Source of the DNA: Haloarcula sebkhae
GTDB taxonomy: Archaea > Halobacteriota > Halobacteria > Halobacteriales > Haloarculaceae
DNA: 64,000 nt
Assembly (NCBI RefSeq): GCF_014647415.1
Contig: NZ_BMPD01000006.1
Coordinates: 62,001-126,000 of the forward strand
Direction: 5' to 3'
In this document: positions 1 through 7,977 of the stretch, piece after piece
Layout: each line of letters starts with the position of its first letter
Numbering within the stretch: the stretch's first letter is position 1
Program-made: the position numbers and the translations under genes
The notes under the pieces: generated by a model
Database searches by the model: none
Told to the model about the DNA's origin: nothing
What the model saw: the letters and a program-made list of their open reading frames with translations, nothing else

Positions 1-109
1 CCAACTTGTTCCAGAGCACGAGCTTGATAAAGCTCTCCGTGTGAAAGCTCGACAGTCCTCACGGTATGCGGGAGTGTTTAGTAACTATGGGGTTCATCTA
101 AATCGGAAC

Positions 110-724
110 ATGACCACAGACGACTCACAGTCCGGGGGGGGAACGAACAAGATCGATGCCGTAATTCGAAAATACGATCTTGTCGGGATGGGTGCAGAGC
201 TCGAAGATCGGTGGGTCGGCGCCGACGGAGAGGAAGAAAGTACCCGAGACCTCGCTGACTATTTCAATCGATCGGTGCTCGAGTCCGCCATCGAAGGGAG
301 CGACGCTCCGACATTGAGTGGGGACATCCAACAGGTCTATCAGTCACTTCGCGAAGACGACGCGGACGCCCCACTCATACGCTCACGTCTCGAACAGAGC
401 GGGGTCGATATCGAATCGGTGATGGACGACTTTATCTCCCACCAGACGGTGTATCGCTATCTCAAGAACGACCGTGGGGCGGCCCGGCCCGAGCAGACGC
501 CCGCAGAACGGACAGAAAACGCCATCGACTCAATACAGCGTCTTCGGGGCCGAACCACCGCTGTAACGAGGCAGACTATCGAGAGCCTCGAAAAGAACAA
601 CGCCATCTCGGCAGGCGATTTCAACATCATCAACGAGGTACAGGTGCTGTGTGAGGACTGCGGCCGTAGCTACGATATTGTGGCGTTTCTGGAACAGGGT
701 GGCTGCGACTGCCACTCCGAATGA
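110..724 (+). CDS. rdfA: Rod-determining factor RdfA
   Basis: A 204-residue acidic protein matching the haloarchaeal RdfA family, which governs rod versus disk cell shape in Haloferax. Diagnostic segments are KIDAVIRKYDL near the N-terminus, the LADYFN block, the DFISHQTVYRYL block, IQRLRGRTTAVTR, and a C-terminal zinc-binding pair LCEDCG with CDCHSE. The start at 110 is chosen because family homology begins there and a weak TATA-like stretch (76-84) lies about 28 bases upstream, fitting a leaderless transcript. The frame stays open upstream to the window edge, but that part reads as non-coding. The gene converges with the small zinc-finger gene that ends at 808. Identification is from remembered family sequence; the molecular mechanism is not known from this sequence. 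Confidence 0.85.
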   Translation: MTTDDSQSGGGTNKIDAVIRKYDLVGMGAELEDRWVGADGEEESTRDLADYFNRSVLESAIEGSDAPTLSGDIQQVYQSLREDDADAPLIRSRLEQSGVDIESVMDDFISHQTVYRYLKNDRGAARPEQTPAERTENAIDSIQRLRGRTTAVTRQTIESLEKNNAISAGDFNIINEVQVLCEDCGRSYDIVAFLEQGGCDCHSE

Positions 725-807
725 GGACTCGGGCCGTAGTATCAAAACGAAGCCGGTTCCCAAGTCAGTCGTTCTGTAAACTGACAATGCGCCACGCCAG
801 CCAGCGA

Positions 808-1086
808 TCAGCCAAGCCTCGGGAACCGAGCAGTCTTACAGTCGACACCGCAGAACGCGTATTCCGAAACGTTGCCAGCACTATCTCTGGTCGTGACATT
901 ACGGTACCGGACGTTTTCGTCAATTGATGCCCCGCAGTGGTCACAGTGTCGCGTTTCAATCGAGCTAATTACGATCCTGATAGATTGGCTCTCAACGCTT
1001 TCGGGGGTTGCACTCCGCGCTCGGTCTGCGTTTGCGATGTCTGCTGATTGTTGGCTACGGTACTCCTGCGTGTTTTGTGCGTTCAT
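808..1086 (-). CDS. Small CxxCG zinc-finger protein (paralogue A)
   Basis: A 92-residue acidic protein. The last 50 residues form a compact zinc-ribbon or treble-clef-like unit: CDHCGASI, a central TTRDSAGN turn, then AFCGVDC. The N-terminal 45 residues are Ser/Gln-rich and probably disordered. It is paralogous to the gene at 1833-2108 (CDYCG...RDPDG...FCEENC). The start at 1086 (MNAQ) is preferred over 1143 because it aligns with MNGQ of the paralogue. It is preceded by a short leaderless ORF and a conserved stem-loop shared with the paralogue and with the 2-oxoacid dehydrogenase operon. Such proteins are common in haloarchaea and usually unassigned; I give no function beyond probable zinc binding. 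Confidence 0.75.
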   Translation of the reverse strand: MNAQNTQEYRSQQSADIANADRARSATPESVESQSIRIVISSIETRHCDHCGASIDENVRYRNVTTRDSAGNVSEYAFCGVDCKTARFPRLG

Positions 1087-1187
1087 GATGTCGCTGATTA
1101 TGGGTTTGTAGTTAGTGTCGCAGCGCTTCGTGAGATGGGTCATCGCGACCCGAAAACCGTCGGCTGGTGTTTGGGAACCAGCCAGGA

Positions 1188-1243
1188 CCGACGTTTTCCA
1201 CCTGTGTGCCGGCGTTTGCCCGCACTGTGGTGGTCTACGTCAG
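1188..1243 (-). promoter_or_regulatory. Conserved structured leader, copy A
   Basis: On the minus strand the outer stem pairs CTGACGT (1243-1237) with ACGTCGG (1194-1188), with one G-T pair. Inside, CCACC pairs with GGTGG, and TGCgGGC pairs with GCCgGCA around an AAAC loop. AGAC on the 5' side and AAA on the 3' side of the inner stem are shared with the other two copies. The element starts two bases after the stop codon of the upstream short ORF and ends 101 bases before the zinc-finger gene. The role is inferred: RNA leader or regulator. Confidence 0.65.
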
Positions 1244-1244
1244 T

Positions 1245-1358
1245 TTAAAATTTGAAAAATGTAAAAAACGTAAAGCCGGATGTGAAAGGATCTGCACCGA
1301 TCAAGTGCCGGGACAGCGGGCTTGCCTGCCAAGCCATACAGTTGACGCCCGGATTCAT
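1245..1358 (-). CDS. Leaderless short upstream ORF, copy A
   Basis: 37 codons beginning MNPGVNCMAW and ending in the aromatic/Thr-rich run SGFTFFTFFKF. The peptide is related to those at 1594-1689 and 8023-8145: M-x-P-G at the start, then T-F-x-T-F-like at the end. A TATA-like box is centred about 28 bases before the ATG, so a transcript would start at or beside the start codon. The stop codon sits immediately before the conserved stem-loop. I infer a regulatory upstream ORF for the zinc-finger gene at 808-1086. The peptide itself matches nothing I recognise. Confidence 0.55.
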   Translation of the reverse strand: MNPGVNCMAWQASPLSRHLIGADPFTSGFTFFTFFKF

Positions 1359-1381
1359 GCGATTATCTTTAATGGATGTAC

Positions 1382-1390
1382 ACTTAATAG
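1382..1390 (-). promoter_or_regulatory. TATA box of upstream-ORF A transcript
   Basis: Reads CTATTAAGT on the minus strand, centred about 28 bases before the ATG at 1358. This spacing implies a leaderless mRNA that begins with the short ORF. Confidence 0.5.
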
Positions 1391-1562
1391 TTTTGTGAGT
1401 GGTGTTCACACTCGACGAATATAATTGGACGAGACCTGTGAGTACAGCAAGGCTGCACAACGTAGCTAGGGTCTGCAGCAGTCATCCCTATAAAACGCCT
1501 GGCTCGCTTTGAGCTTATGAGCGAGCCCATCTCAGTGGCGAAACCATAGGCACTAACCAAAT

Positions 1563-1571
1563 GATTAAATA
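1563..1571 (+). promoter_or_regulatory. TATA box of upstream-ORF B transcript
   Basis: GATTAAATA, centred about 27 bases before the ATG at 1594. Same geometry as copies A and C. Confidence 0.55.
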
Positions 1572-1593
1572 CGAAAGTTCCGTACCGGATAGT

Positions 1594-1689
1594 ATGGAAC
1601 CGGGTACCAAAACGGTAGAAACGCCCCGGAAAGCGAGCCAATTAGCGACTGTAGCGTCCGGTTATACGATCTTTACACTTTCTCCCTGA
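1594..1689 (+). CDS. Leaderless short upstream ORF, copy B
   Basis: 31 codons starting MEPGTKTVETP and ending ASGYTIFTLSP. It has the same plan as copies A and C: M-x-P-G start, basic/polar middle, then S-G-[YF]-T-[IF]-F-T. It lies directly after a good TATA box. Its TGA ends three bases before the conserved stem-loop, and the zinc-finger gene starts 143 bases after the stop. The independent preservation of start, stop position and C-terminal pattern in three copies argues that it is translated. Confidence 0.55.
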   Translation: MEPGTKTVETPRKASQLATVASGYTIFTLSP

Positions 1690-1692
1690 TAA

Positions 1693-1747
1693 CCCACGTA
1701 GACCACCACAGTCCGGGCAGTAACCCGGTATAGGCGGAAAACGTCGG
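1693..1747 (+). promoter_or_regulatory. Conserved structured leader, copy B
   Basis: The outer stem pairs CCCACGT (1693-1699) with ACGTCGG (1741-1747), with one C-C mismatch. The inner hairpin pairs CCGGG (1713-1717) with CCCGG (1724-1728), and CC.CC pairs with GG.GG between them. It shares GTAGACCACCACAG on the 5' side and GGAAAACGTCGG on the 3' side with copy A. It sits between the short ORF and the zinc-finger gene at 1833. Confidence 0.65.
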
Positions 1748-1832
1748 TGAAGCGACAGTAGCGGCCCCAGAGTACTGTGTAACAGTAGACGGAACAAGTC
1801 CGACCCCTGTCAACAACGAATCGATACAAACG

Positions 1833-2108
1833 ATGAATGGACAAACTGAGCTGGACCAGTCACTAGCAACTGTTCGTTGCACTATGGAAGCCAGCAGCAA
1901 CACGGCCGCTGCCGAACCGAATATCCAAAATAAGTCAACTCGAATCTTGGTCGGCGGGTCACCGAGCTACCGCTGTGATTACTGTGGACAAGTGATCAGC
2001 GAACAGATGCAGTTCAGCGGGGTTACGATACGTGATCCGGACGGAGAGATAACAGAGCATTTCTTCTGTGAAGAGAACTGCATGACATCACAGTACCCCG
2101 ACATCTAA
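1833..2108 (+). CDS. Small CxxCG zinc-finger protein (paralogue B)
   Basis: A 91-residue paralogue of the protein at 808-1086, divergently oriented. The C-terminal unit is CDYCGQVI, then TIRDPDGE, then FFCEENC, giving four cysteines for one zinc. The N-terminus is a variable Ser/Ala/Asn-rich arm. The start MNGQ matches MNAQ of the paralogue; an internal ATG at 1884 is possible. Like its partner it is preceded by a TATA box, a leaderless short ORF and a conserved stem-loop, so the two genes form an inverted duplicated module. Function unknown; zinc binding is inferred from the cysteines. Confidence 0.75.
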   Translation: MNGQTELDQSLATVRCTMEASSNTAAAEPNIQNKSTRILVGGSPSYRCDYCGQVISEQMQFSGVTIRDPDGEITEHFFCEENCMTSQYPDI

Positions 2109-2418
2109 CCCACTTGTTTTGATTGCGACCAGACCAAATCGTAGATATTCGACGATATGGTACATAATTCAAGATTTTCTGATTGTATCCGACGCTATAG
2201 AAAAATCAAATGACAGGAAATAGCAGCATACGATACAATGACTGAACTTTGTCCTCAAATAATGGGTTGAGTGCATCCACAGCTACACTAAATCCAAACA
2301 GATACTCTATTGCCTCGTTCTGAAACATTGGTCGATATATAAATATTCTCGGAATGTTAATATTGGACGGTACAGAATAAGGGACGGTTTTATTTGTTTC
2401 CATCAGCCATGACATCTC
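2109..2418 (+). other. AT-rich intergenic stretch
   Basis: 310 bases, clearly AT-richer than the flanks. It ends in TTTTATTTG (2388-2396), a TATA-like box for the small gene at 2419. A minus-strand frame crosses it (2206-2415), but it lacks a promoter and has non-haloarchaeal composition, so I do not call it. No RNA gene or repeat was seen. Confidence 0.5.
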
Positions 2419-2550
2419 ATGACATGCTACAACGCGAGCAAGGGAATTCTGTACGAAAACCTTCCAACAGACGTACCGAGACCCGAAGAAGAGGAGAACA
2501 AGCTGAGCGCCAGTGACGGTGGCGCAAGCCAGACGGTCGCTAACGACTGA
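2419..2550 (+). CDS. Hypothetical 43-residue acidic protein
   Basis: ATG at 2419 opens a 43-codon frame starting MTCYNASKGILYENLP, then an acidic Pro/Glu stretch (PRPEEEENK) and a polar tail ending QTVAND. TTTTATTTG lies about 27 bases before the ATG, giving a textbook leaderless promoter. The acidic composition also fits the organism. One cysteine, no transmembrane segment, no family recognised. The downstream 200 bases to the end of lpdA are non-coding. Confidence 0.5.
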   Translation: MTCYNASKGILYENLPTDVPRPEEEENKLSASDGGASQTVAND

Positions 2551-2749
2551 ATCCGGAACGTGTCTGGTGTCCGACGCTGGGGACTAGCTTCGATCTCTAC
2601 CTACAAAATAACGTAGTGGTCACTCAGCGGATGTTCTGTTCCCAAACTGTTGTTTCGTCTCAGTAAACAATATCCGATAGGCTATAGCTGGGTATAGATA
2701 CATCGGTTTTGAGGGTGAATCTGATTCCTGAGGTATCAATATCGACAAG

Positions 2750-4183
2750 TCAGTTTTGTCTGTGGATCGCTTTCCCTCTCGCATTCTGTGCGGCTTCCAT
2801 TACCGCTTCACTTAATGTTGGATGCACATGGACAGTGGAACCGATGTCCTGAAGCTTTGCACCCATTTCGATCATGACCGCGATTTCTGCAATCAGTTCG
2901 GATGCCTCCGGACCGACAATCTGTGCACCGATCACACGCTCAGTTTCTTTTGCGGCGACAATTCGGACAAAGCCTTCTGTCCGGTTTGCTGTTAGTGCCC
3001 GTCCAGACGCCTGGAACTGGAACTCACCTGTAACTGGAGTAATACCCTCGTTTGCAGCTTCGTCCTCGGTCAGCCCAACGGTTCCGATTTCCGGATCAGT
3101 GAACACCGCAGCCGGGAGTGCACGGTAATCGACTGCGGCGGGCTCACCGGCGATTACTTCCGCTGCAACTTCCCCCTCTTTCGATCCCTTGTGTGCCAGC
3201 ATCGGCTCACCCGCAACGTCACCGACTGCGAAAATGTGCTCCTTATTCGTCCGACATCTGCTATCCGTTGGAATGAACCCCTGAGCATCGGTTTCGACGC
3301 CGACAGCTTCGATACCGAGCGTTTCAGTCACCGGGCGTCTGCCCACGGCAACGAGTATTTTGTCAGCAGTGAGTTCTATCTCGCTATCATGCGCCGCTTC
3401 GTCGGTGGGAACAGCAGTCAGGACGGCTTCACCCTCCGATTCTGCCCAGCTGTCCGCCGTGTACCCGAAGTAGAAGTCAACACCGAGACGCTCTGCTCGC
3501 CTCCGGACTATCGAGGCAATATCTTCCTGATAGCTGGGAAGCGCCTGCTCTAGCATCTCGATTACCGAGACGTCGCTCCCGAGTCGGCTGTAGACTGTTG
3601 CTAGCTCCATACCGATGTATCCGGCACCAACGATCACGAGTTCGTCGGGTACCGTTTCGAAGTTCAGAGCGCCATCGGAGGAAACGATACGGTCGTCGTC
3701 GAAGTCGAACCCTGGGACTTCAATCGGCCTGGACCCCGTTGCGATGATGCAGTGGTCGAATTTCAGTGATTCAGAGCCCTGCCCCTCTCCCTGATGGACG
3801 ATTCTGATCTTGTTTTCATGGGCAAATTCGGCTGTTCCTTTCATCAGATTCACGCCGGCTGCCGTACATAATTGCTCGATACCGCTCGTTAGTTGATCGA
3901 CGAGTCCGTCTTTCCAGCTAATCATCTCGTCGAGCGCAACTGTTGGGTCTGCGTAAATCCCCAGTTCCTCCGCCTGTCCCGCCTCTGTTGCCAGTTCTGA
4001 ACCGTTGAGCAGCGCTTTAGAGGGGATACAGCCACGGTTGAGACAGGCTCCCCCATACTCACCCTTTTCAACGAGCGTGACATCGAGATCGAGCTGTGCA
4101 GCACGGATTGCGGCAACGTATCCGCCAGGGCCCGCGCCGATAATCAGTACGTCAGTCGAGGTAGTGACATCTCCAACGACCAT
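2750..4183 (-). CDS. lpdA: Dihydrolipoyl dehydrogenase (E3)
   Basis: A 477-residue FAD flavoprotein that reoxidises the lipoyl arm of the 2-oxoacid dehydrogenase complex with NAD+. Visible are the FAD-binding GAGPGG (residues 16-21), the redox disulfide in CLNRGCIPSK (C47 and C52), a second Rossmann motif VGAGYIGMELA for NAD, an FAD-contacting FAVGDVAG, and the C-terminal catalytic HVHPTLSE. Length is typical. It is the last gene of the operon; its ATG shares one base with the TAA stop of the E2 gene, indicating translational coupling. Confidence 0.95.
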   Translation of the reverse strand: MVVGDVTTSTDVLIIGAGPGGYVAAIRAAQLDLDVTLVEKGEYGGACLNRGCIPSKALLNGSELATEAGQAEELGIYADPTVALDEMISWKDGLVDQLTSGIEQLCTAAGVNLMKGTAEFAHENKIRIVHQGEGQGSESLKFDHCIIATGSRPIEVPGFDFDDDRIVSSDGALNFETVPDELVIVGAGYIGMELATVYSRLGSDVSVIEMLEQALPSYQEDIASIVRRRAERLGVDFYFGYTADSWAESEGEAVLTAVPTDEAAHDSEIELTADKILVAVGRRPVTETLGIEAVGVETDAQGFIPTDSRCRTNKEHIFAVGDVAGEPMLAHKGSKEGEVAAEVIAGEPAAVDYRALPAAVFTDPEIGTVGLTEDEAANEGITPVTGEFQFQASGRALTANRTEGFVRIVAAKETERVIGAQIVGPEASELIAEIAVMIEMGAKLQDIGSTVHVHPTLSEAVMEAAQNARGKAIHRQN

Positions 4184-5718
4184 TATTCTAGTAGTAGCAG
4201 GTTTGGATTTCGTAGGTACTTCTGTACGGAGTTCGTGAACCGTGCGGCGTCTGCGCCGTCGAGCACTCGATGGTCGAACGAGAGCGATAGTGTCATCACG
4301 TGACGTGGTTCTATCGTTTCTTCACCATCGGCTTCGACGACCCGTGGCTTCTTTTTGATCTCTCCCAGTGCCAGAATGGCGCTTTCCGGCTGATTGATGA
4401 TCGGGGTTCCGTACTCCCCGCCGATCCCGCCGATGTTCGAGATCGTGAACGTCCCGCCACGCATTTCCTCCGGCGAAAGACTCCGTTCCCTCGCTCTCTG
4501 GGTTTTTTCGTTAGTTTCCGATGCGACTTCGAGCAGGCCCTTCGCATCAACATCCTCGACAACGGGAACCAGCAGCCCGGCATCAGTCGCCGTTGCGACA
4601 CCGATGTTGTAATACTGCTTTTCGACGATTTCCTCGTTTGCTTCGTCGAGAGAGACGTTTACCTGTGGGTTCTCCTGCAGGGCCGCGGCACACGCTTTCA
4701 TCACGAACGGCATGTACGTCAGTCGGATATCGTGCTCCTCGGCCGCCTGTCTGAGGGTCGAACGAGCGTCGACCAGCGCAGTCACGTCGACCTCGTCCTG
4801 ATGAGTGACGTGTGGGGCCGTAGATTTCGACTCCGTCATCGCGGCTCCGATCGTCTGCCTGATCCCGTTGTACGGCGTCCGAGACTCCGGGCGTGCCGAC
4901 TCGTCAGCCGCTGCCCTCTCGGCTACTGCTTCTTTATCGTTTTTCTGTGCCTGCTGTTGGGCCTTTGCGTACTCTTGGACCGCTTCGAGCGTGACAAAGG
5001 GTTCTCCGTCCTTTCGTTCATCAGTGGGGACAGTATCGAGATCGATCCCTTCCTCCGCTGCGACGTGTCTGGTTTTCGGGACGGCCACCGTCGTCTCCCG
5101 GTCTGCCGTTTCTCTCGCCTGAACTGAGCTGACAGACTGCGTCGAAGGTGCCTGCTGTTTTTGTCGCTCTGCAGCAGCGGTCTGCTGGTTTGACTGCTCC
5201 TGAGTTGAGGAGTAAGAGTCCGTGTTCGCGTGCGCGCGAACATCCGATTCTGTTATGCGTCCCAGAGACGAGTCCGCAATGTTGGAGATATCGACGCCCA
5301 GTTCGCGGGCCAGACGCCGTACAGACGGCGGAGCGGCGACCTGGACGCGCTGTGTCACCGCTGGTTCTGACTGCGTATCTTCGGCTGGCTGTGTTGGTGC
5401 TTCGTCGTCGGTTTGGTGCCCGCTGTCCGCAGTAGCGTCGTCTGCAGGCGTTGGTTCAGTTCCGTCCGGTTCGTCTTCACCATCGACCTGGAAGACGATA
5501 ATCACATCACCAACTGGGACTAGCTCTCCTTCCGCGGCGCGAAGTTCTTCGACAACACCGTTTACCGGAGATGGGACGTCAACGACAGCTTTGTCAGTCT
5601 CGACTTCCGCTACTGGCTGGTCTTCCGAAACTGAGTCGCCCGGCTCGACCCGCCATCGAAGCAGTTCGCCCTCAGCGACGCCTTCACCGACATCGGGTAG
5701 TTCGAATTCACGTACCAT
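4183..5718 (-). CDS. 2-oxoacid dehydrogenase E2 (dihydrolipoamide acyltransferase)
   Basis: A 511-residue core acyltransferase. The N-terminal lipoyl domain (1-78) has the modified lysine in VETDKAVV (K43). A peripheral-subunit-binding domain (about 128-164, PSVRRLARELGVD...GRITESDV) follows an acidic linker. After a long Gln/Ser linker a second region (about 214-252, TRHVAAEEGIDL...VTLEAVQEY) resembles another such domain. The catalytic domain starts near 283 and ends with SFDHRVLDG, whose His is about residue 483. Start 5718 (MVREFELPDVGEG) is clear from the family; upstream in-frame codons overlap the E1beta gene. One base separates it from the E1beta stop. Acyl specificity (pyruvate or branched-chain) cannot be read. 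Confidence 0.93.
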   Translation of the reverse strand: MVREFELPDVGEGVAEGELLRWRVEPGDSVSEDQPVAEVETDKAVVDVPSPVNGVVEELRAAEGELVPVGDVIIVFQVDGEDEPDGTEPTPADDATADSGHQTDDEAPTQPAEDTQSEPAVTQRVQVAAPPSVRRLARELGVDISNIADSSLGRITESDVRAHANTDSYSSTQEQSNQQTAAAERQKQQAPSTQSVSSVQARETADRETTVAVPKTRHVAAEEGIDLDTVPTDERKDGEPFVTLEAVQEYAKAQQQAQKNDKEAVAERAAADESARPESRTPYNGIRQTIGAAMTESKSTAPHVTHQDEVDVTALVDARSTLRQAAEEHDIRLTYMPFVMKACAAALQENPQVNVSLDEANEEIVEKQYYNIGVATATDAGLLVPVVEDVDAKGLLEVASETNEKTQRARERSLSPEEMRGGTFTISNIGGIGGEYGTPIINQPESAILALGEIKKKPRVVEADGEETIEPRHVMTLSLSFDHRVLDGADAARFTNSVQKYLRNPNLLLLE

Positions 5719-5719
5719 A

Positions 5720-6736
5720 TTAGAACTCGACTGTTTCGCGGATGCCGTCCTGGATACGGACCGCCTGTGGTAAGTAGTAATCCTCCAGCGAATGGAGTGG
5801 CATGGGGGCATCGAAGCCGGCGATTCGTTTGATTGGCGCTTCCTGATGAACGAGCGCTTCTTCCTGAATCGTCGTTGCGATTTCCGCCCCTAGTCCGCCG
5901 GTCTTCGGCGCTTCGTGTACAATCGCGGCTCTTCCGGTCTTTTTGAACGAGTCAGTAATCGTCTCTGTATCGAGGGGTGACAGGGTCCGCAAGTCGATGA
6001 CTTCGGTATCGATGCCGTGTGACTGGCTGAGATTCTCCGCGGCGATCAGGGCGGGGCGGGTCATTGCTCCCCACGTGTAGACTGAAATATCGCTTCCGTC
6101 ACGCCGGACAGCAGCCTCACTCAGCGACACTTCATACGGTTTCGTTGGGACATCTTCACGGAAGGCGCGGTAGATCAACTTCGGCTCTAGGAAGATGACT
6201 GGATCCGGGTCGTGGATAGACGCCGCCAGGAGCCCCTTCGCGTCGTAGGGCGTGCTCGGCGAGACGACCTTGAGGCCGGGCTCGTGCACGAAGAACGCTT
6301 CCTTTGACTCGGAGTGGTGTTCTGGGGCGCGAATCCCGCCGCCGTATGGAGCCCGTATTACCATCGGCACCGAATACTGCCCCTGGCTACGGCTCCTGAG
6401 GCGCGCAGCGTGACTGACGATCTGGTCGAACGCAGGGTACATGAAGCCCATGAACTGCATTTCGGGAACAGGCTTCATACCGGTCTGGGCGAGACCGATC
6501 GATGCACCGACGATGCCGGCTTCTGCCAGTGGCGTGTCGATGACGCGGTCTTCGCCGAACTCTTCGTACAGCTGGTCGGTGGCTCTGAAAACACCACCGT
6601 TCTTCCCGACGTCTTCGCCCAGAACGACGACGCTATCGTCCTGTGCCATCTCTGTGTACAACCCGTCCTGTATCGCCTCCACGAGGGTGAGACTCTGGGC
6701 TTTCTGGCCCGTCTGCGTACTGGCTGTCGAACTCAT
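5720..6736 (-). CDS. 2-oxoacid dehydrogenase E1 beta subunit
   Basis: A 338-residue transketolase-like beta subunit that forms the alpha2beta2 decarboxylase with the E1alpha product. Family blocks are visible: LVEAIQDGLYTEMAQDDSVVVLGEDVG near the N-terminus (in part), DTPLAEAGIVGASIGLA, RAPYGGGI, the EPKLIYR segment and the EVIDLRTLSPLD C-terminal block. The ATG overlaps the E1alpha TGA by four bases. Whether the substrate is pyruvate or branched-chain 2-oxoacids is unresolved; the adjacent Liv-type transporter and aminotransferase make branched-chain oxoacids plausible. Confidence 0.93.
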   Translation of the reverse strand: MSSTASTQTGQKAQSLTLVEAIQDGLYTEMAQDDSVVVLGEDVGKNGGVFRATDQLYEEFGEDRVIDTPLAEAGIVGASIGLAQTGMKPVPEMQFMGFMYPAFDQIVSHAARLRSRSQGQYSVPMVIRAPYGGGIRAPEHHSESKEAFFVHEPGLKVVSPSTPYDAKGLLAASIHDPDPVIFLEPKLIYRAFREDVPTKPYEVSLSEAAVRRDGSDISVYTWGAMTRPALIAAENLSQSHGIDTEVIDLRTLSPLDTETITDSFKKTGRAAIVHEAPKTGGLGAEIATTIQEEALVHQEAPIKRIAGFDAPMPLHSLEDYYLPQAVRIQDGIRETVEF

Positions 6737-7881
6737 TCCAGCACCTCCGAGAACGCGCCGTCGTCGTACTTCTCGCGCAGCCTGTTCAGTTCGTCCCGCT
6801 GTTGTTCGAGCCGCGCTGGAACGTCCTCGTACACGTGCTCGACGATATTGTCCGGACTCGTCTCTGTCTGCTCCGCCGTTTCTATCGCCTCGCTGACTTC
6901 CTGTTCGATTCGGTCTTGGATCTCACTCTCGAGGTCGGAGTCGAGGATGCCCTCGTTGTACAGATACGTTTCGATGCGATCCACAGGGTCGCGGTCCCGC
7001 CAGACCTCCTCCTCCGATTCGTCTCTGTAAACAGACGGGTCGTCCGCAGTGGTGTGCGCACCGAAGCGATACTGGACGGACTCAATAAGGGTTGGGCGTA
7101 GCTCCCCGGGACCCGGATTCCGGGCTTTCTCCAGTGCCTCACTAGCGACTTTGTAGACCGCCAGCGGGTCCAGCCCGTCGACTCGAACCCCGTCGATACC
7201 ATATGCCTGTGCCTTTTCAGCGATGGTTTCGCTCGCGGTCTGTCGTTCTCGGGGGACCGAAATCGCCCATTGATTGTTGTTGCAGACGAACACTGCGGGG
7301 ACATCGAACACCCCGGCGAAGTTCAGTCCTTCGTGGAAATCTCCTTCGGAGGTCGCACCATCACCGAGATGACACAGGACAGCCGTATCGGTCTTTCCCT
7401 GTAGCTTGTGTCCCCACGCCATTCCCATGGCCTGTGGAACCTGGGTCGCAATCGGAATATACTCCGGCATCACGTTGACGCCCTCGGGGATTGCGTATCC
7501 TTCTCGATGGCCCCTCAGTGGCTCGAAAAGGGATGCAAGGTCCATCCCATGAGCGTACTTCGCCGCGTGTTCCCTGTAGGTCGGGAACAACCAGTCTTGC
7601 TCGGCAAGTGCCAGGCTCGTAGCGACCTGTGACCCTTCTTGTCCGGTCATTGGTGCGTACGTCGCTAGCCGCCCCTGTCGCTGGAAGCTGATCGCCCGCT
7701 GATCGAAGTGACGAGCGAGCTTGATTGTCTCATACAACTCAAGTAACTGCCTGTCTGAAATATCCGGAACAGACGCCTGTGGTAAGACGTCGCCTTCAGC
7801 ATCCAGTATCTGGACTATATCCGAGTCTTCTCTGACGGCCGCTGGCACATCTTTACTTCCTGCTTCGTTTTTCATGTTCAT
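6733..7881 (-). CDS. 2-oxoacid dehydrogenase E1 alpha subunit
   Basis: A 382-residue ThDP-binding subunit. The cofactor motif is GDGATSEGDFHEG...NNNQWAIS, and the substrate/phosphorylation-loop region reads RFGAHTTADDPSVYRD. Length fits the family. First gene of the E1alpha-E1beta-E2-E3 operon. It is preceded by the same short-ORF plus stem-loop leader that precedes the two zinc-finger genes, with about 96 bases between stem and ATG. A second TATA-like TTTTATATT (7897-7905) sits about 26 bases before Met3 (7875), so a leaderless form starting there is possible. Substrate class is uncertain. Confidence 0.93.
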   Translation of the reverse strand: MNMKNEAGSKDVPAAVREDSDIVQILDAEGDVLPQASVPDISDRQLLELYETIKLARHFDQRAISFQRQGRLATYAPMTGQEGSQVATSLALAEQDWLFPTYREHAAKYAHGMDLASLFEPLRGHREGYAIPEGVNVMPEYIPIATQVPQAMGMAWGHKLQGKTDTAVLCHLGDGATSEGDFHEGLNFAGVFDVPAVFVCNNNQWAISVPRERQTASETIAEKAQAYGIDGVRVDGLDPLAVYKVASEALEKARNPGPGELRPTLIESVQYRFGAHTTADDPSVYRDESEEEVWRDRDPVDRIETYLYNEGILDSDLESEIQDRIEQEVSEAIETAEQTETSPDNIVEHVYEDVPARLEQQRDELNRLREKYDDGAFSEVLE

Positions 7882-7896
7882 TGTTTTCGATGATGT

Positions 7897-7905
7897 TTTA
7901 TATTC
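7897..7905 (-). promoter_or_regulatory. Possible internal promoter of the oxoacid dehydrogenase operon
   Basis: AATATAAAA on the minus strand, about 26 bases before the third codon (ATG at 7875) of E1alpha. It would give a leaderless transcript that bypasses the short ORF and stem-loop upstream. Confidence 0.35.
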
Positions 7906-7977
7906 GACAGACGCTCCCTCAACAGACCCTGATAACCCGAACAGCCGCTGAGTACGGCTCTCCGAGCGTGTTCAAGG

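Noticed and set aside
1188-1760. IS element or transposon ends for the mirrored sequence between the zinc-finger genes
   Set aside because: The mirrored blocks are parts of leaders and short ORFs; there is no transposase, and the third copy before the dehydrogenase operon stands alone in one orientation.
2206-2415. 69-codon minus-strand frame in AT-rich DNA
   Set aside because: No promoter at the start, overlaps the better-supported 43-codon gene, and no family or acidic composition. Possibly a relic of an output-domain protein, but not supportable.
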